A DNA stretch of 64,000 bases from Ceratotherium simum simum (lineage: Eukaryota; Chordata; Mammalia; Perissodactyla; Rhinocerotidae), in NCBI RefSeq assembly GCF_000283155.1, contig NW_004454179.1, positions 9,639,723 through 9,703,722 on the forward strand, written 5' to 3'. A program made the position numbers and the translations under genes. Every line of letters starts with the position of its first letter. Position 1 is the stretch's first letter. Shown here piece after piece: positions 26,824 through 39,065 of this stretch. The notes beneath the pieces are model-generated. The model ran no database searches. It was given only the letters and a program-made list of their open reading frames with translations, and was not told where the DNA came from.

Positions 26824-27049
26824 AGGGTTTCCTTCTGAGGCAGAGATAAAAGAGTTTACTGGCTCTGGAGCTTCCTAGACTGCAGTCTCCAAGCATAGCG
26901 AAGATAAAAATCTAAGCACAGTCCACTTAACCCTTTTTCAGAACCAGAGCCTCATGGAGTCTAGCACTACGTTCTAAAAATGAATACCCACCCTTAGTTT
27001 TTAAGAGATCTTAAATGGTGACTCAAGAATTATGATTTATCATATTCTT

Positions 27050-27238
27050 TTTTTCTCCCAAAGCCCCAGTATATAGTTGTATATTCCAGTTGTAAGTCCT
27101 TCTAGATCTTCTATGTGAGCCACTGCCACAGCATGGCTACTGACAGAGGAGTGGTGTAGTTCCACACCTGGGAACCAAACTCAGGCTACCAAAGCGGAAC
27201 GCACCGAACTTTACCCGCTAGGCCATCAGGGCTGGCTC
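27050..27238 (-). mobile_element. ERE-related SINE, variant subfamily
   Basis: On the minus strand it begins GAGCCAGCCCTGATGGCCTA. It has GGTTCCCAGGTGTGGAAC as B-box region and CATGCTGTGGCAGTGGCTCA downstream, unlike the main ERE copies. The perfect target duplication TATCATATTCTT lies at 27038-27049 and 27239-27250. Confidence 0.92.
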
Positions 27239-27250
27239 TATCATATTCTT

Positions 27251-28739
27251 TAAGAGGAGAAAAAGTAGTGTAAGTTCAATCAATGCTTGAAGGAGGCTCT
27301 GAATTACAATGTAGATGAAAGAGGAATGTGAAAGAGTCTGCAAGTGAGAGGGGCGCTCAGGAGAAAGGAGCTAGAAAAGAAACAAGAGACGAGAAAGGTT
27401 CTGCCCCGTGGCTGCATGACAAAATAAGTAACTCATACATAATCGGACAGATTGTCTATAAAGATTATTATATCTCAGCCGAAAATACACACAATATGAA
27501 CACTGTATAAAAGACATCTTATCACATTTTCTGACGCAGAATGTTCTTGGTTTATTGCAAAAGTTATCTGTGCACTGCACAGACCCCATCCCCAGGTCAG
27601 ATTTTAGCTATTCTCCACCATACACTAAGCACTCCATTCCAGTCTCTGAATTTAAGTGAATTTGACACTGACGTATCTGTGATTTGAAAAACCACTTTTC
27701 ACTTATGTTAGCCCAACACTGACAAAGTGACTAAGAGGTTGAGAATAATAATGAATTTGAAGATTCGCTATGCATCATGCAGAATTTTAAACTTGTTTTC
27801 TTAAAACTTTTTGTTGTCACAGTGAGTGACATATGTTTCAAACTAACATGTAAAATCAGAGAACTTTAGAGATGGAAGAAAGCCTGAGAGATCTCTTAAT
27901 TTAATAATTTAAAGAAAAGTGGGTGCTGAAGGATAAACTAACTTGCTCATCACCTGGAATGTATTTATGTTGTGAGAATAATAAATGCAGCACTAACTGT
28001 GGGAAACCATGCCGGTATGCTGCCAGGTCCTGCAGTCTTGCAAAATACAACTACAGATTAATCAGCCCTGCTCTCCTCCTGTAACACAGCTATGCAAACA
28101 AGCAGAGCTAAACTATGCTCAACCCTAAATATTAGTGCTACCAATGGGTTGCCACATACCACAGCAACACTAATTATGAAAAGAAAGTGTTTCAACACAA
28201 GATGCTCATATAACTGTAAAAATAGACCTAAAATATTACAAAATAATGTTCAGTGCCCTTCATTATGGTATAAACGAGACAAACCATAAAGGATAATGAG
28301 ATTGTATTTAAAGCGGATTTTTTTTCTTTTTTTTTTCATTTAAAATTTAACTCTATAGCCCAAGCATTCTCCACAGCGCCTAATTTGCAGCAGACCTGGC
28401 CTGTTTGCAACTCCCAATGTTCCTTTATTCAACTGACAGCATCGTCACCCTTTTCAAGGTTAGGTGCTTTGAGAAACTGATGCCTGGTGCACATCAGTAC
28501 CTGCGGCAGGAATGCAGGTATCCGTGGGTACCTGCAAAGCTCCAAAATAACCAAGCTTGCATCTCCAGCCAAACAGGTCTTACTCTTGCTTCGAAAGCCA
28601 TCCCTCCTTGCCTCCCTGACACAGAATCACGGACTCCTATACCACGGACTGGATGTGACTTTGAGCAACCAGAAGAATTTCTTCATCAGTAAAGTAAGAG
28701 GGCTTGGTTAATGCTGAATTCTTTTCCAGCTCTCAAATT
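27251..28739. other. No gene recognised; left shoulder of CpG island
   Basis: Apart from duplicate copy B and a MIR-like scrap near 27850-27960, this is unassigned. It becomes GC-rich toward 28740. Confidence 0.45.
27665..27784. repeat. Diverged local duplicate, copy B
   Basis: This is the partner of 26690-26823, same orientation, about 965 bp apart. Confidence 0.8.
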
Positions 28740-29530
28740 CTGCCTCATTGCCGGAGTGGCAGGGCGGTGCAGTGAGAGAACCCTGGGCTTGACACCGTTC
28801 AGAAAGCCCACGTCCGCATCCCTCTGACCGCGGGCCACCCAGCCTCTCCGACTCCCCGGGACCTCACAGGGCCCAACGTGAGCGTGGACCGCAGGACTCC
28901 GAGGAGGGCCCGGCGCACGCCGCCCTTCGGGGGCTCCCGGCCGGGCAGCGGCCGCCGCNNNNNNNNNNNNNNNNNNNNNNNNNNNNNNNNNNNNNNNNNN
29001 NNNNNNNNNNNNNNNNNNNNNNNNNNNNNNNNNNNNNNNNNNNNNNNNNNNNNNNNNNNNNNNNNNNNNNNNNNNNNNNNNNNNNNNNNNNNNNNNNNNN
29101 NNNNNNNNNNNNNNNNNNNNNNNNNNNNNNNNNNNNNNNNNNNNNNNNNNNNNNNNNNNNNNNNNNNNNNNNNNNNNNNNNNNNNNNNNNNNNNNNNNNN
29201 NNNNNNNNNNNNNNNNNNNNNNNNNNNNNNNNNNNNNNNNNNNNNNNNNNNNNNNNNNNNNNNNNNNNNNNNNNNNNNNNNNNNNNNNNNNNNNNNNNNN
29301 NNNNNNNNNNNNNNNNNNNNNNNNNNNNNNNNNNNNNNNNNNNNNNNNNNNNNNNNNNNNNNNNNNNNNNNNNNNNNNCGGCGCTCCGAGGACCTCTGCC
29401 CGGGAAACTGAGGCACCGGGTACCGCACCGCGCCCGCCCCCGCCACTGCAGCGCGGGCGTCCGCTGCTCGCGGGGCGTTGGGTCCTGTGTGCAGCGCCGG
29501 CTCCCAGCAAGTTCTTTCCCTCCCTTGCTG
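28740..29530. promoter_or_regulatory. CpG island, candidate promoter, interrupted by assembly gap
   Basis: GC- and CpG-dense sequence flanks a 420-bp N run on both sides. It includes a GCGGCCGC site just left of the gap and GCGCGGGCGTCCGCTGCTCGC to the right. No other part of the window has this composition except the minisatellite and some SINEs. CpG islands of this kind usually mark promoters. In other mammals the gene downstream of CPN1 on the same strand is DNMBP, whose 5' end would be expected to the left of CPN1. Assigning this island to DNMBP is therefore an inference from synteny; no DNMBP coding exon is visible. Open frames reading through the Ns carry no meaning. Confidence 0.6.
28959..29378. 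other. Assembly gap, 420 N
   Basis: This is a run of N inside the CpG island. The missing DNA is probably very GC-rich and may hold a first exon. Confidence 0.99.
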
Positions 29531-30004
29531 CGCCCTCGCCCTCCGCACCGCCCTCCAACCTAGAAAAAAGTGAAAATTCCATTTAGAGAAGGCCAATTCA
29601 ATTCCTGTCGGTGGTGCCGTCCTCTTTGCTGCCCTGAGGCAGTTTCCTTTATCAAGTCACACAAAACTTAGCGTTCGCTTCTGTCTGTCCCATTTATTTC
29701 TTGAGGACTGTCCCTCAGGACATCTTTGAGAATTTAAAAGCAAGGAATAACAGAATGCAAGAACTGGGAAGGGCTGAGAGAACGCTTTTAACTCGTTCCT
29801 GAATCCTCGCAGGATTCCCTTTGTGTATTCATGGCCGCAAAGTCACACTGTTGGGTATGTTGCTCGAATTTCTGTGCCTTAAGTTTCTGGGCTCTACCGA
29901 CGAGATTCTGAAGAATGCAAGTCCATCACTTTGTATGCATAACCGAGATAAACCTCTGTTTCAAAATTTTCATCAGGGCATCATTTCTTCTTTGCTTTTG
30001 TGTT

Positions 30005-30630
30005 TGTGTGTGGTAAAACACAAGTAACATAAAATTTTACATTTTAACCATTTTCAAAGTGTACAATCCTGTGGCATTAAGTACATTCACATTGTTGTGC
30101 AACCATCACCGCCATCCATCTCCAGAACTTTTTCATCTTCCCAAACTGGAACCATATTGTTACACGCTAACTCCTCGTTCCTCTCTCCCCTAGCCCAGCA
30201 ACCACCATTCTACTTTCTGTCTCTATGAATTTCATTACTCCAGGTGCCTCTTATAAGTGGAATCACACAGTATTTGTCTTTTTGTGATTGGCTTATTTCA
30301 CTTAGCTTATTTCACTTAGCACAATAATCCTCAAGGTCCATCCATATCATAGCAGGTGTCAGAATTTCCTTCCTTTTTAAGGGGGATAATATTCCACTGT
30401 ATGTATATACCACATTTTGTTTATCAATTTGTCAATGAATTTTTTCCATCCAACATTTGCTTCCACTTTTTGGCTATTATGAATAACGCTGCTGTGAACA
30501 TGGGTGTGCAAATATCTGTTTGAATCCCTGCTTTCAGTTCTTTTGTGGATATACCCAGAAATGGAATGGCTGGATCACATGGTAATTCTATTTTTCATTT
30601 TTTTGGAAACTGCCATACTGTTTTCCTCCT
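30005..30630 (-). mobile_element. L1 3' end, antisense
   Basis: Antisense 3' UTR (AAAATTTTACATTTTAACCA) leads into antisense ORF2 end (TATTCCACTGTATGTATATA, TTTTTGGCTATTATGAATAA). A 15-bp unit, GCTTATTTCACTTA, is duplicated in tandem at about 30290-30319. Confidence 0.87.
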
Positions 30631-30634
30631 TTTC

Positions 30635-30894
30635 TTTTTTTTCTTTTTTCTTTTTTTTTGGTGAGGAAGATTGTCCCTGAGCTAACATCTGTTGCCAATT
30701 CTCCTCTTTTTGCTTGAGGAAGATTATCCCTGAGCTAACATCTGTGCCCATCTTCCTTTATTTTGTATTTGGGACGCCACCACCGCATGGCTTGATGAGC
30801 AGTGTGTAAGTCCATGCCCGGGATCTGAACCTGCGAATCCTGGGTTGCTGAAGCAGAGCACACGAACTTAACCACTATGCCACTGGGCCAGCCC
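30635..30894 (-). mobile_element. ERE-type SINE
   Basis: On minus it starts GGGGCTGGCCCAGTGGCATA and ends with the GAGCTAACATCTGTTGCC motif and a T-rich (plus strand) A tail. It sits at the broken edge of the L1. Confidence 0.93.
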
Positions 30895-31066
30895 CTCTCC
30901 TTTGCTTTTTGATGCATGTGAACATTGTGGGCAGAAAGCCTTCTAGTAAAATATAAGTGTTCTGGGTTTTGGCAAAATTGTTAGCAAATGCTTCATTTGC
31001 CTGTAAAACAGTGACTTTTCTTCCCTCAAGAATAAGTAATTAACATTGCAAATCTATTGCCTGTAT

Positions 31067-31259
31067 TATTTTTTTTCTTTTTTGCTGAGGAAGATTCGCC
31101 CTGAGCTAACATCCGCTGCCAATCTTCCTCTTTCTGTATGTGAGCCGCCACCACAGGGTAGCCACTGACAGACAGGTATAGGTCTGCGCCCAGGAACCAA
31201 ACCTGGGCAGCTAAAGCTGGGCACACCAAACTTAACCACTAGACCGCGAGGGCTGGCCC
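31067..31259 (-). mobile_element. ERE-related SINE, variant subfamily
   Basis: Shares GGGCCAGCCCTCGCGGTCTA-like start and TTTGGTTCCTGGGCGCAGAC with the copies at 27050 and 31398. CAGTGGCTACCCTGTGGTGG is part of the shared variant core. Confidence 0.9.
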
Positions 31260-31397
31260 TATTGCCTTTATTTTTGAAGACACTGTCACTATTCAGTTAA
31301 CCACAATACTATGTTCTGCTGACGTACTTATCTAAAGTTTTTTGGATAGAGTCAAGTATGCCACATGAAATCAAGATGAAATAAAGTCAAGCATTTT

Positions 31398-31663
31398 GGA
31401 GCCAGCCCTGATGGCCTAGCGGTTAAAGTTCCATGCTGGGTGGCCTGGGTTTGGTTCCTGGGCGCAGAACCACACCACTCCTCTGTCAGTAGCCATGCTA
31501 TGGTGGTGGCTCATGAAGAAGCACCAGAAGAACTTACAACTATACACAGTATGTACTGGGGCTTTGAGGGTGGAAAGAAGGAAAAAAAAAAGTTGAGGGA
31601 AGATTCGCAACAACTGTTAGCTTAGGACGGATCTTCCCCTGCAAAAACAAAACAAAACAAAAC
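31398..31663 (+). mobile_element. ERE-related SINE, variant subfamily
   Basis: GGAGCCAGCCCTGATGGCCTA, GGTTTGGTTCCTGGGCGCAG and CAGTAGCCATGCTATGGTGG define the variant. It ends in (CAAAA)n. Confidence 0.9.
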
Positions 31664-31879
31664 CAAGCGTTTCATTTTAAAGAAAAAACAACTTTGGATG
31701 TCTTAATATACTCCCAACTCAACCTGAACATTTTTTGCTTTTACTTAAAAGAGTCAATTTCAGAATGATCTGATTACTGAATCTGAATCTTTGGAGGAGG
31801 GTTCTTTAGTGAATACACTAACGTTTAAGAACCACTGCCCTAGGGCATTGCAAAGATTCTAAATCATCAAAGGCAAAAT

Positions 31880-32605
31880 AATATTCTTTCACTTATCCAC
31901 AAAGATTTTCCGTACATTTACAGTGTAGCAGGCATTGTGCTAGACGTCTGGGACTCAGCCTGACCAAGACAGATAGCAAGCTCCCTGCCCTCATGGAGCA
32001 CACATTCTAGAGTGGGGCGACAGACAATAAATAAATAAACAAATGATAAACCAAATAATTACAGAATGTGGTGAGCACTGAGAAGGTAATAAACCAGATG
32101 CTATGACAGATTAGAGAATTAAAACCTAATGCCCTAGGCATTCATTTGCATGTAATGGATTAATTTCCCTCCTCTGCAAGGAGAATGGTACAAGTTATAT
32201 ACAGTCCTTGAGACAACTGAGAAAATAATCGCTGAAAACATTTTCTTTGTTCTGTGGTTTAGATGAAGATCTGGTCTGATAAGGGCCAAAGTCAGGGGTG
32301 GAAACCTTTGGATATAGCAGTGGTCAAGGGGATGTAACATTTACTAGAGACATAAATGATGAGAAAGAATCAGCCATGTAAAGAGCTGAGGAAGAGCCTT
32401 CCAGGTAGGAGAAACTGAAGGTGCAAAGCCCTGAAGTAGAAAACAACCTGGTAAGTTTCAGGAACAGAAAAAAAGCCAGTGTGAGCAAGAGAGCAACTTT
32501 ATGAGATGAAATTGTAAAACAAACAGGGGTGAAGGTCATACTGGGCCTGGTGGTCCATGGTAAGGAGTTTGAATCTCCTTTTAAGTCAATGTACATTTTA
32601 TACAT
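31880..32605 (-). mobile_element. L2, long antisense fragment
   Basis: TGTAGCAGGCATTGTGCTAG and CCCTGCCCTCATGGAGCACA at left and AGAGCCTTCCAGGTAGGAG, then GGTGCAAAGCCCTGAAG, at right follow the reverse order of the LINE-2 3' region. Confidence 0.75.
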
Positions 32606-32639
32606 TATAAAATATCCTCAGTTGAAGGGACTGAAATGA

Positions 32640-34030
32640 AAAGGATCAAAAAGAGATAAATGTGTGTGGAACTTCTTTGTTAGCAGTAATGGTAACATCC
32701 ACATGTAATATTAAAACAAAAAAGTTTGTTTTTTTGTCCTGGATAATCCTCAGTAAAACAAAACAGAACCGTTCAATTCCTGTCCATTTTGATTAATCTC
32801 ATTGATCAAAACTATTTGAGTGTGTCATCCTTTGATCTCATGTCTGAACCTAAATCCAACCTGTCAGGATGTACTAAAGTGTCCATCACTGTTAAGATGG
32901 ACTGCATCACTAACAGTTTGGCATGGCTTGGCCCGCAAATCAAAGCCAACTCCCCCTGGCTTCCTTCTGGAATGTATCACGTCACAGCCGCAAGCTGTTG
33001 TTAACAATGGCAAGCTGATGAGAGTAGCAAGCTGCTGAAACTAACCTAAACTGGCCTTGCGCATGTGCAAATCATCTAGCTATTAATCCCGGAATTGCTA
33101 GGGGTCCAGCTAGAGAAAAGGGAGCAGTGCAGATAAAATAATATATTCTTATTTCTATCATTAAAGATGTAGTCCAACAACTTAGCCGTAGAATATAGAA
33201 GGCATAGGTTTGCATTCTAAGATATCAGGAAAGGAAGAGACATCACTGGGAATTACTATTAACTATTCATCAAAATGGTGCCAGAATGCACTGGGACAGA
33301 AAGGAGAGGATTCAGGTTGGATGGAGGAAGGAAGGGTGGGCGAAATCTTGTGCTCTCTTGGGGAAGGGAGGATTCCAGGATAATTCTGGAGGGAGGGCAT
33401 CTCTATAGTGGACTTGTGATGGGGCAAGGCCAACTCCTAGAAGAAGACAGCAGAGGCCATTTGGTTCCATTTAGGAATAGACTCCAGTTGGCAACTCCAG
33501 TAAAGCCAGTTCCTGTTTTGTTCTTCCTAAGAAGAGGAAGGGCCCTGCAAGGAAGCTCTGAGTTCTAAAAAAAGGACTGTATCATGTTTATCTTAAGGGC
33601 TGTTCTTATATATTGATATAGTATTTCTTAGAGGCTCTTTCTCTTCCTATCTACTAGTAGAAGCTTGAAATTGGTTTAATGAGGAACAGGAACTTATTTC
33701 ATAATTAGAAGTAAAAATCAAATAGGCAAACAAATACACAAATCTACCTTAAAATGCAAATGCTTGGTTGAGGTAATATTTTGGAAAAAACTCATTCTCT
33801 TGTGTATCTGTCAAGATATATCTAAGTGATACTGCCAGACCTCTTCCTATTTCCACGAGGAGACAAGAAAGAGAGAATGTATTTGGGGATCTGGAAGGAG
33901 ATAGGGGAAGGAAAGAAAGGGGAAGCTTTCTTTAGGGGAATATTGGAGACTAGACTTTACAGTAAATGTTCATTGAGACCTGGCCTTATGTTAAGAGTTT
34001 ACTGTATATTATCTTTTTTCTTTTATTAGT
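32640..34030. other. No gene or repeat recognised
   Basis: About 1.4 kb of unassigned sequence. The part around 32860-33130, with ATCACGTCACAGCCGCAAGC, has an LTR-like feel but I cannot name it. Confidence 0.4.
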
Positions 34031-34044
34031 CAGAAAAATATTTA

Positions 34045-34377
34045 GATTTTTGGGTTTTTGGTTTTTTTTGTTTGTTTTTAGTGAGGAAGATCAGCCCTGA
34101 GCTAACATCCATGCCAATTCTCCTCTTTTTTGCTGAGGAAGATGGGCCCTGAGCTAACATCTATTGCCAATCCTCCTCCTTTTTTTTTTTCCCTTTTTCT
34201 CCCCAAAGCTCCAGTAGATAGTTGTATGTCATAGCTGCACATCCTTCTAGTTGCTGTATGTGGAACGCCGCCTCAGCATGGCCGGACAAGCGGTGCATCG
34301 GTACGCACCTGGGATCTGAACCCAGGCCACCAGTAGCGGAGCGCGTGCACTTAACCGCTAAGCCACAGGGCCGGCCC
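34045..34377 (-). mobile_element. ERE-type SINE, long form
   Basis: Contains the antisense of the ACTAGAAGGATGTGCAGCTA block. The perfect target duplication CAGAAAAATATTTA lies at 34031-34044 and 34378-34391. Confidence 0.96.
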
Positions 34378-34559
34378 CAGAAAAATATTTATTACCCCAA
34401 GAAACAGAGCCAGCATTCCCCCATTTGAATAGAATCAATAATTTAAAAAAATAATTTCTAAATCATTTTTATTTTCTTTTCCTGGTTGTCTACATTAACG
34501 AAAAAGATAATCAAGCTCATCTTTTCCTTCTCCAAATAATATTGGTTCTTTTTCTTAGC

Positions 34560-34670
34560 ATATATCGTGACAACAACCCAGCAAGTTATTGTTATCCTTA
34601 GCTCAGAAAGGAAGAACTGAGGCTCCATGTGGTTAAGTAGCTGGCCCAGTGCTTCCCACACTTCCCACAC
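34560..34670 (-). mobile_element. MIR fragment
   Basis: GAAGAACTGAGGCTCCATGT with TTAAGTAGCTGGCCCAG resembles antisense MIR. Confidence 0.5.
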
Positions 34671-34737
34671 TTGAGTCATTCCTATACCACTTTTTTGCAT
34701 GATCTTGTATTCTCAGAAAACCGTTATAATAATTCTT

Positions 34738-34744
34738 TTGTTTC

Positions 34745-34775
<31 letters not shown>

Positions 34776-35006
34776 GTGAGGAAGATTAGCCCTAAGCTAA
34801 CATCTGTTGCCAATCCTTTTTTGCTGAGGAAGATTGGCCCAGGGCTAACATCTGTGCCCATCTTCCTCTACTTTATATGTGGGATGCCTGCCACAGCATG
34901 GCTTGATGAGCAGTGCATAGGTCTGTGCCTAGGATCCGAACCTGTGAACCCCGGGCCGCCAAAGCAGAGTGCACGAACTTAACTACTATGCCACCAGGCC
35001 AGCCCC
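34738..35006 (-). mobile_element. ERE-type SINE
   Basis: The short form, with the target duplication TATAATAATTCTT at 34725-34737 and 35007-35019. Confidence 0.96.
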
Positions 35007-35019
35007 TATAATAATTCTT

Positions 35020-36065
35020 AACTAAATGGCATACCACCTTTCTATTGTTTTTAATATTTTTATTTAGATTCACTCACTTTGTTAAGGGAAATTTTGTACC
35101 ACTCCCATAAATGGAAAACCAGTATAGATAGCAATTCGTAGGAGGTAATCTTTAAAATAAATACAATGGAAACAAAATTGTTATTAAAATCTAATTCTGA
35201 GCCTGAAGCCTACTCTCCAATTGTCAAAAAATGAAACTATCCAGTGTTAGAAAGTTAGGACCAAATAGAAACTTTCTCGTTGACGTATTCAGAAGGATCT
35301 AAAGAAATTGATAAGAGAAGAACTTTCTCCCTAAGTGACTTATTGCCTGGTCGGAGCATCACCCAGCACTGGCTCCTGCACCACCTGAATTGTCCTGAAG
35401 AACATCTTGAGTACTACTTGTGATTCTTTACCCATATTTTGGGAAATACCTGATTTGCCCAAGTGAACAGAGCTTGTAGAGGACAAAACTAGGATTCAAA
35501 CCACCATCTGCCAGTTTCAAAGTCTTCCCATTGTGCAGTGTGGGATCCCCACTCAGCTAGTTTCAAAACTTTGCTCTGAATTAGCCATGTTTGTCTTCCA
35601 TTGGCAATATTTTATCCTGGTGTGTCCACGGGGTTTAGTGATGTTGTATCCTTCCATATTCTGCCCGAAAATGTGCCAGGAACTATACATCACTCCAGAG
35701 AAAGTCCCACTCCCGTGGGGCCTGGTGGGGCTGTGCTCTTCGATGTGACGCTGTGTTTCTCTGGCACAGACTGGGAATGCATTACCTGTTGAAGCAGCTG
35801 GGCTGCATTGCTGTCTCTTGTTGAACTGTGGTCAAGTTCATGTCCCCCCTCCACCCCTCTATGATAATTATCTGTCTGAAATTAGTGTACAGTGTATCAC
35901 AGCAATGAGTCATCTGACTTCATACTGTACTAAGTCACGTCTTCATTAGCCAAGCAAAGTAGGGAACTGAATGATAACGCAGATTATGATTCTTTGGTCT
36001 TTGACAGAGCTGATCTCAGTCGCTTCACACACTGTTGTAGAAAGTTGTCTACCTCTCACTCTCCT
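35020..36065. other. No gene or repeat recognised
   Basis: No exon or element can be supported here. Two overlapping plus-strand open frames near 35533-35792 match nothing I know. Confidence 0.45.
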
Positions 36066-36180
36066 AAGATGGTGAGTTCATTGAAAGCAGAGACTAGTAA
36101 ATATATCTTTGTATACCTATTGCCTAGCAAAGTGCCTGGCCCATAGGTGGGCCTAAAAAATGTTTGTTGAATGATTGAAT
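36066..36180 (+). mobile_element. L2 3' end fragment
   Basis: AAAGTGCCTGGCCCATAGGT and TGTTTGTTGAATGATTGA are a LINE-2 terminus. Confidence 0.7.
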
Positions 36181-36929
36181 TCACTTAAGAGTCACAGTAA
36201 AATTAAAATGGTGCTTGAATTCCATAAAATTGTCATGCTCTTTTGTTGTTTTTGTCCATTACCATCCATTCTTCCTTATTTGGTAACAGTGTTTTGTTGT
36301 CTTAAAAAACGAGAACCAACTCTCCTATACTATCAGTCTTCCGTACCCGCCCCCTCCCTTCCAGGAGGGGGCATATGACCCCAGACTGACCCATCAGTCA
36401 CTATGATAGTTTTAGGACAGGCACGTAACCCAATTTGTGCTATCGAAAGTCAGGCCCAAGAATCTATAGTTTGTTGCTAGGCTGGTAGAATACAGGCTTG
36501 AAGCTGATGGTGGTCATCTAGTCCCCTCATGGGGAGAGCCTGTGTGAGACTGATGTCACCACTGACAACAACGAAATCAAGAAGTGGAGAGAGATTCCAG
36601 ACCACGTAACTAGGGCATCTGAATCCAGCTGTGTCAGAAAACGCATAAGTTCTTAGTTATTTGAACCACTAAAGTTCCCATCTTCAAACTACTGTCTCAC
36701 AAACGCCAATCTGAGATGAAACATTTACTGTTCCCTAACAAAATGAGAAAAATAATTTAATTTATATGACTTTATTCTGAGATTATATCTTTCCTATTTT
36801 TTGGCATTAAAGTATTTATGAATTGATTGTGATCGTAGATAGCAATTGTGTTTTTCTAATTGTCCTTAATAGAAAATTAGAAAGTTAGTCCAAAATAGAA
36901 ACTTAGTGGGCCCTATATCTATCCTTCTG

Positions 36930-37290
36930 TCTTAGTCTGCTTCTGCTGCTGTAACAAATTAGCATAGACTGGGTCGCTTAAACAACAAACACTTATTTTT
37001 CACAGTTCTGGAGACTAGGAAGTCTGAGATCAGGATGCCAGCATGGTCAGGTTCTGACGAGGACCTGCTCCCTGGCTTGTAAATAGTGGTCTTCTTGTTG
37101 TAGCCCCCATGGCAGAGAGAAAGAGAGGGCTAGCTCTCTTCTTCTTCTTATAAAAACACAAAACGCATCATGGGGGCTCCCCACTGATGACCTAATTACC
37201 CCCCAAAGGCTCTACTTCCAAATACCATCACATCAGGGCTTCAACATATGAATTTCGGAGGGATACAAATGTTCAGTCCATAGCACTCTT
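36930..37290 (-). mobile_element. MaLR LTR (MLT1/MST type)
   Basis: Reading the minus strand, TGCTATGGACTGAACATTTG, ATGTGATGGTATTTGGAAGT, CTGACCATGCTGGCATCCTG and TTGTTTAAGCGACCCAGTCT follow the consensus order of a MaLR LTR. Single copy, so solo. Confidence 0.85.
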
Positions 37291-38398
37291 TATTTAAAAG
37301 AATTTTTTATCGATCTGTGAAATAAGTCTGTTATAAACTATAGTGTGTGTAAAATACTATATTTGGATATACAAAAAAATAATAATAAAATTGTGATCCT
37401 TTTATTTCTTGGTTTATTTGTACTTCATCTGATTCCAGAAAGGATTTAAGGAAATGCACTCCACTCCTTTGATCTAATGCCCAGGACAGACTCTTCATTC
37501 CAAAGGCCTCACATGGGATGATTTAAAAGGAAGTCAAAGAGGCCTCTCCTCTCTCCTCCTGTGGTGTAGATATGGATCCAATCAATGATTTTATTTGCCT
37601 TCTGCCTGGGACTGCAATAGGAAGCAGTGTGTCAGCAGAAACAAGCACTGCTCTCGAGGGCTTCTCCTCAGCTGCTGGTCACCTATCTGGTAACGGCTCC
37701 AGGTCCCCTGCTTCTAGATGAGGCTACATCCCTCGTGCAGCAGGGCCTTGATGGGGTGAGGGTGAAGGGGTGCCGGGAGTGTGTGGGAAGTGAAGAGAAT
37801 GAAGGCAGGAGACGGAGAAATCCATGAGGGGAAGGGGCAGGGGAGGAACATCAAGTGGTAAGGGAAGAAATAAGAGAAAGTGAGAGGAAAAAAGCCTTTA
37901 CAAATAGTGGAATTTAACTTTTGGGAGGAGGGAGAGAATGGATGTTTATTTAGGCATTTGCCCAGGGGGAATGTTTACTCATGGTTTAGTAGCCAGAATG
38001 AAGTTAGTGTTAAAGTAGAAATGAAGTAATATTCCAGGCAAGAGGTGGGCATGATGGGTTGTTGGTGCGGGATATGTATTGGGGGTGTGTGGATTAGACA
38101 AGTCATAGTACCAGACATATGAAGATGCTCCGGGCACATGAACTTTGACTTCTCCTGTTCTGATGGCAGATTTCTCCCAAGCCATGCTGTCCCACATTCT
38201 TGATCCTCGTTTTGAGATGGCTGGTTGGATTAGGGGTGTTTTCTGTGGCCATGGAAAAAGTGAATCTTACTGGCTCGCTTCTGACTAGACTCAATGTGGT
38301 TTGGATGCTATGCTGTGTCTTGGACTTATCCTGGGTTAGGCTTCTCGCATGTTAGATCACAGATCAGGAAGCTAAACATACACACATGCACACACATG

Positions 38399-39065
38399 CA
38401 TTCTTAGACCCAAGAGACGCAGCTGCTAGAACCAGTCAGGCTCTTTCCTGCCACAGGGTCCTTGGCTTGCTATTCCTTCTGCCTGGAACTTTTATTCTTT
38501 TTTTTTTTTTTGGCGAGGAAGATCAGCCCTGAGCTAACATCTGTCGCCAATCCTCCTCTTTTTGCTGAGGAAGACTGGCCCTGGGCTAACATCCATGCCC
38601 ATCTTCCTCTACTTTATATGGGACGCTGCCACAGCACGGCTTGACAAGTAGTGTGTCGGTACGCGCCAGGGATCGGAACCCGGGCCGCCACAGCAGAGCG
38701 CGCACACTTAACTGCTATGCCACCAGCTGGCCCCCTGGAACTTTTATTCTCATTCTTTGTAAGCTTCCTTTTTCTTATTCTTTACTACTCAGCCCATTTA
38801 TCACCTCTTAGGAGAAGTCTTTCCTAACCATCCTATCTCAAATCGATCCCCCTGGCATTTCCTCTCTCAGTACCACTTCTCAAATACTAAGTCTTTTTAT
38901 GTATTTGTTTATGAACTGGTTTTATTCTTTGTCCCTCCAAATCCCTCCAACTCCAATAATTGTAGGAACCATGTCTCTCTGTTTTACCACTGTCTCCCCC
39001 ACTCTTATCACAGTGTCTGACTCATAAATGGGACACAACTATTTGTCAGATAAATGAATCAATAG
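38399..39065 (+). mobile_element. L2, split by an ERE
   Basis: LINE-2 text (TTCCTTCTGCCTGGAACTTT, TTATCACCTCTTAGGAGAAG, ATAAATGGGACACAACTATT) is continuous if the ERE at 38499-38734 is removed. Confidence 0.8.
38499..38734 (-). mobile_element. ERE-type SINE
   Basis: Perfect target duplication CTGGAACTTTTATTCT at 38483-38498 and 38735-38750. The duplicated DNA is L2 sequence. Confidence 0.97.

Noticed and set aside
28686..29596. Open frames of up to 298 codons across the CpG island
   Set aside because: More than 100 codons are N, and GC-rich DNA has few stops. No domain or splice evidence is present.
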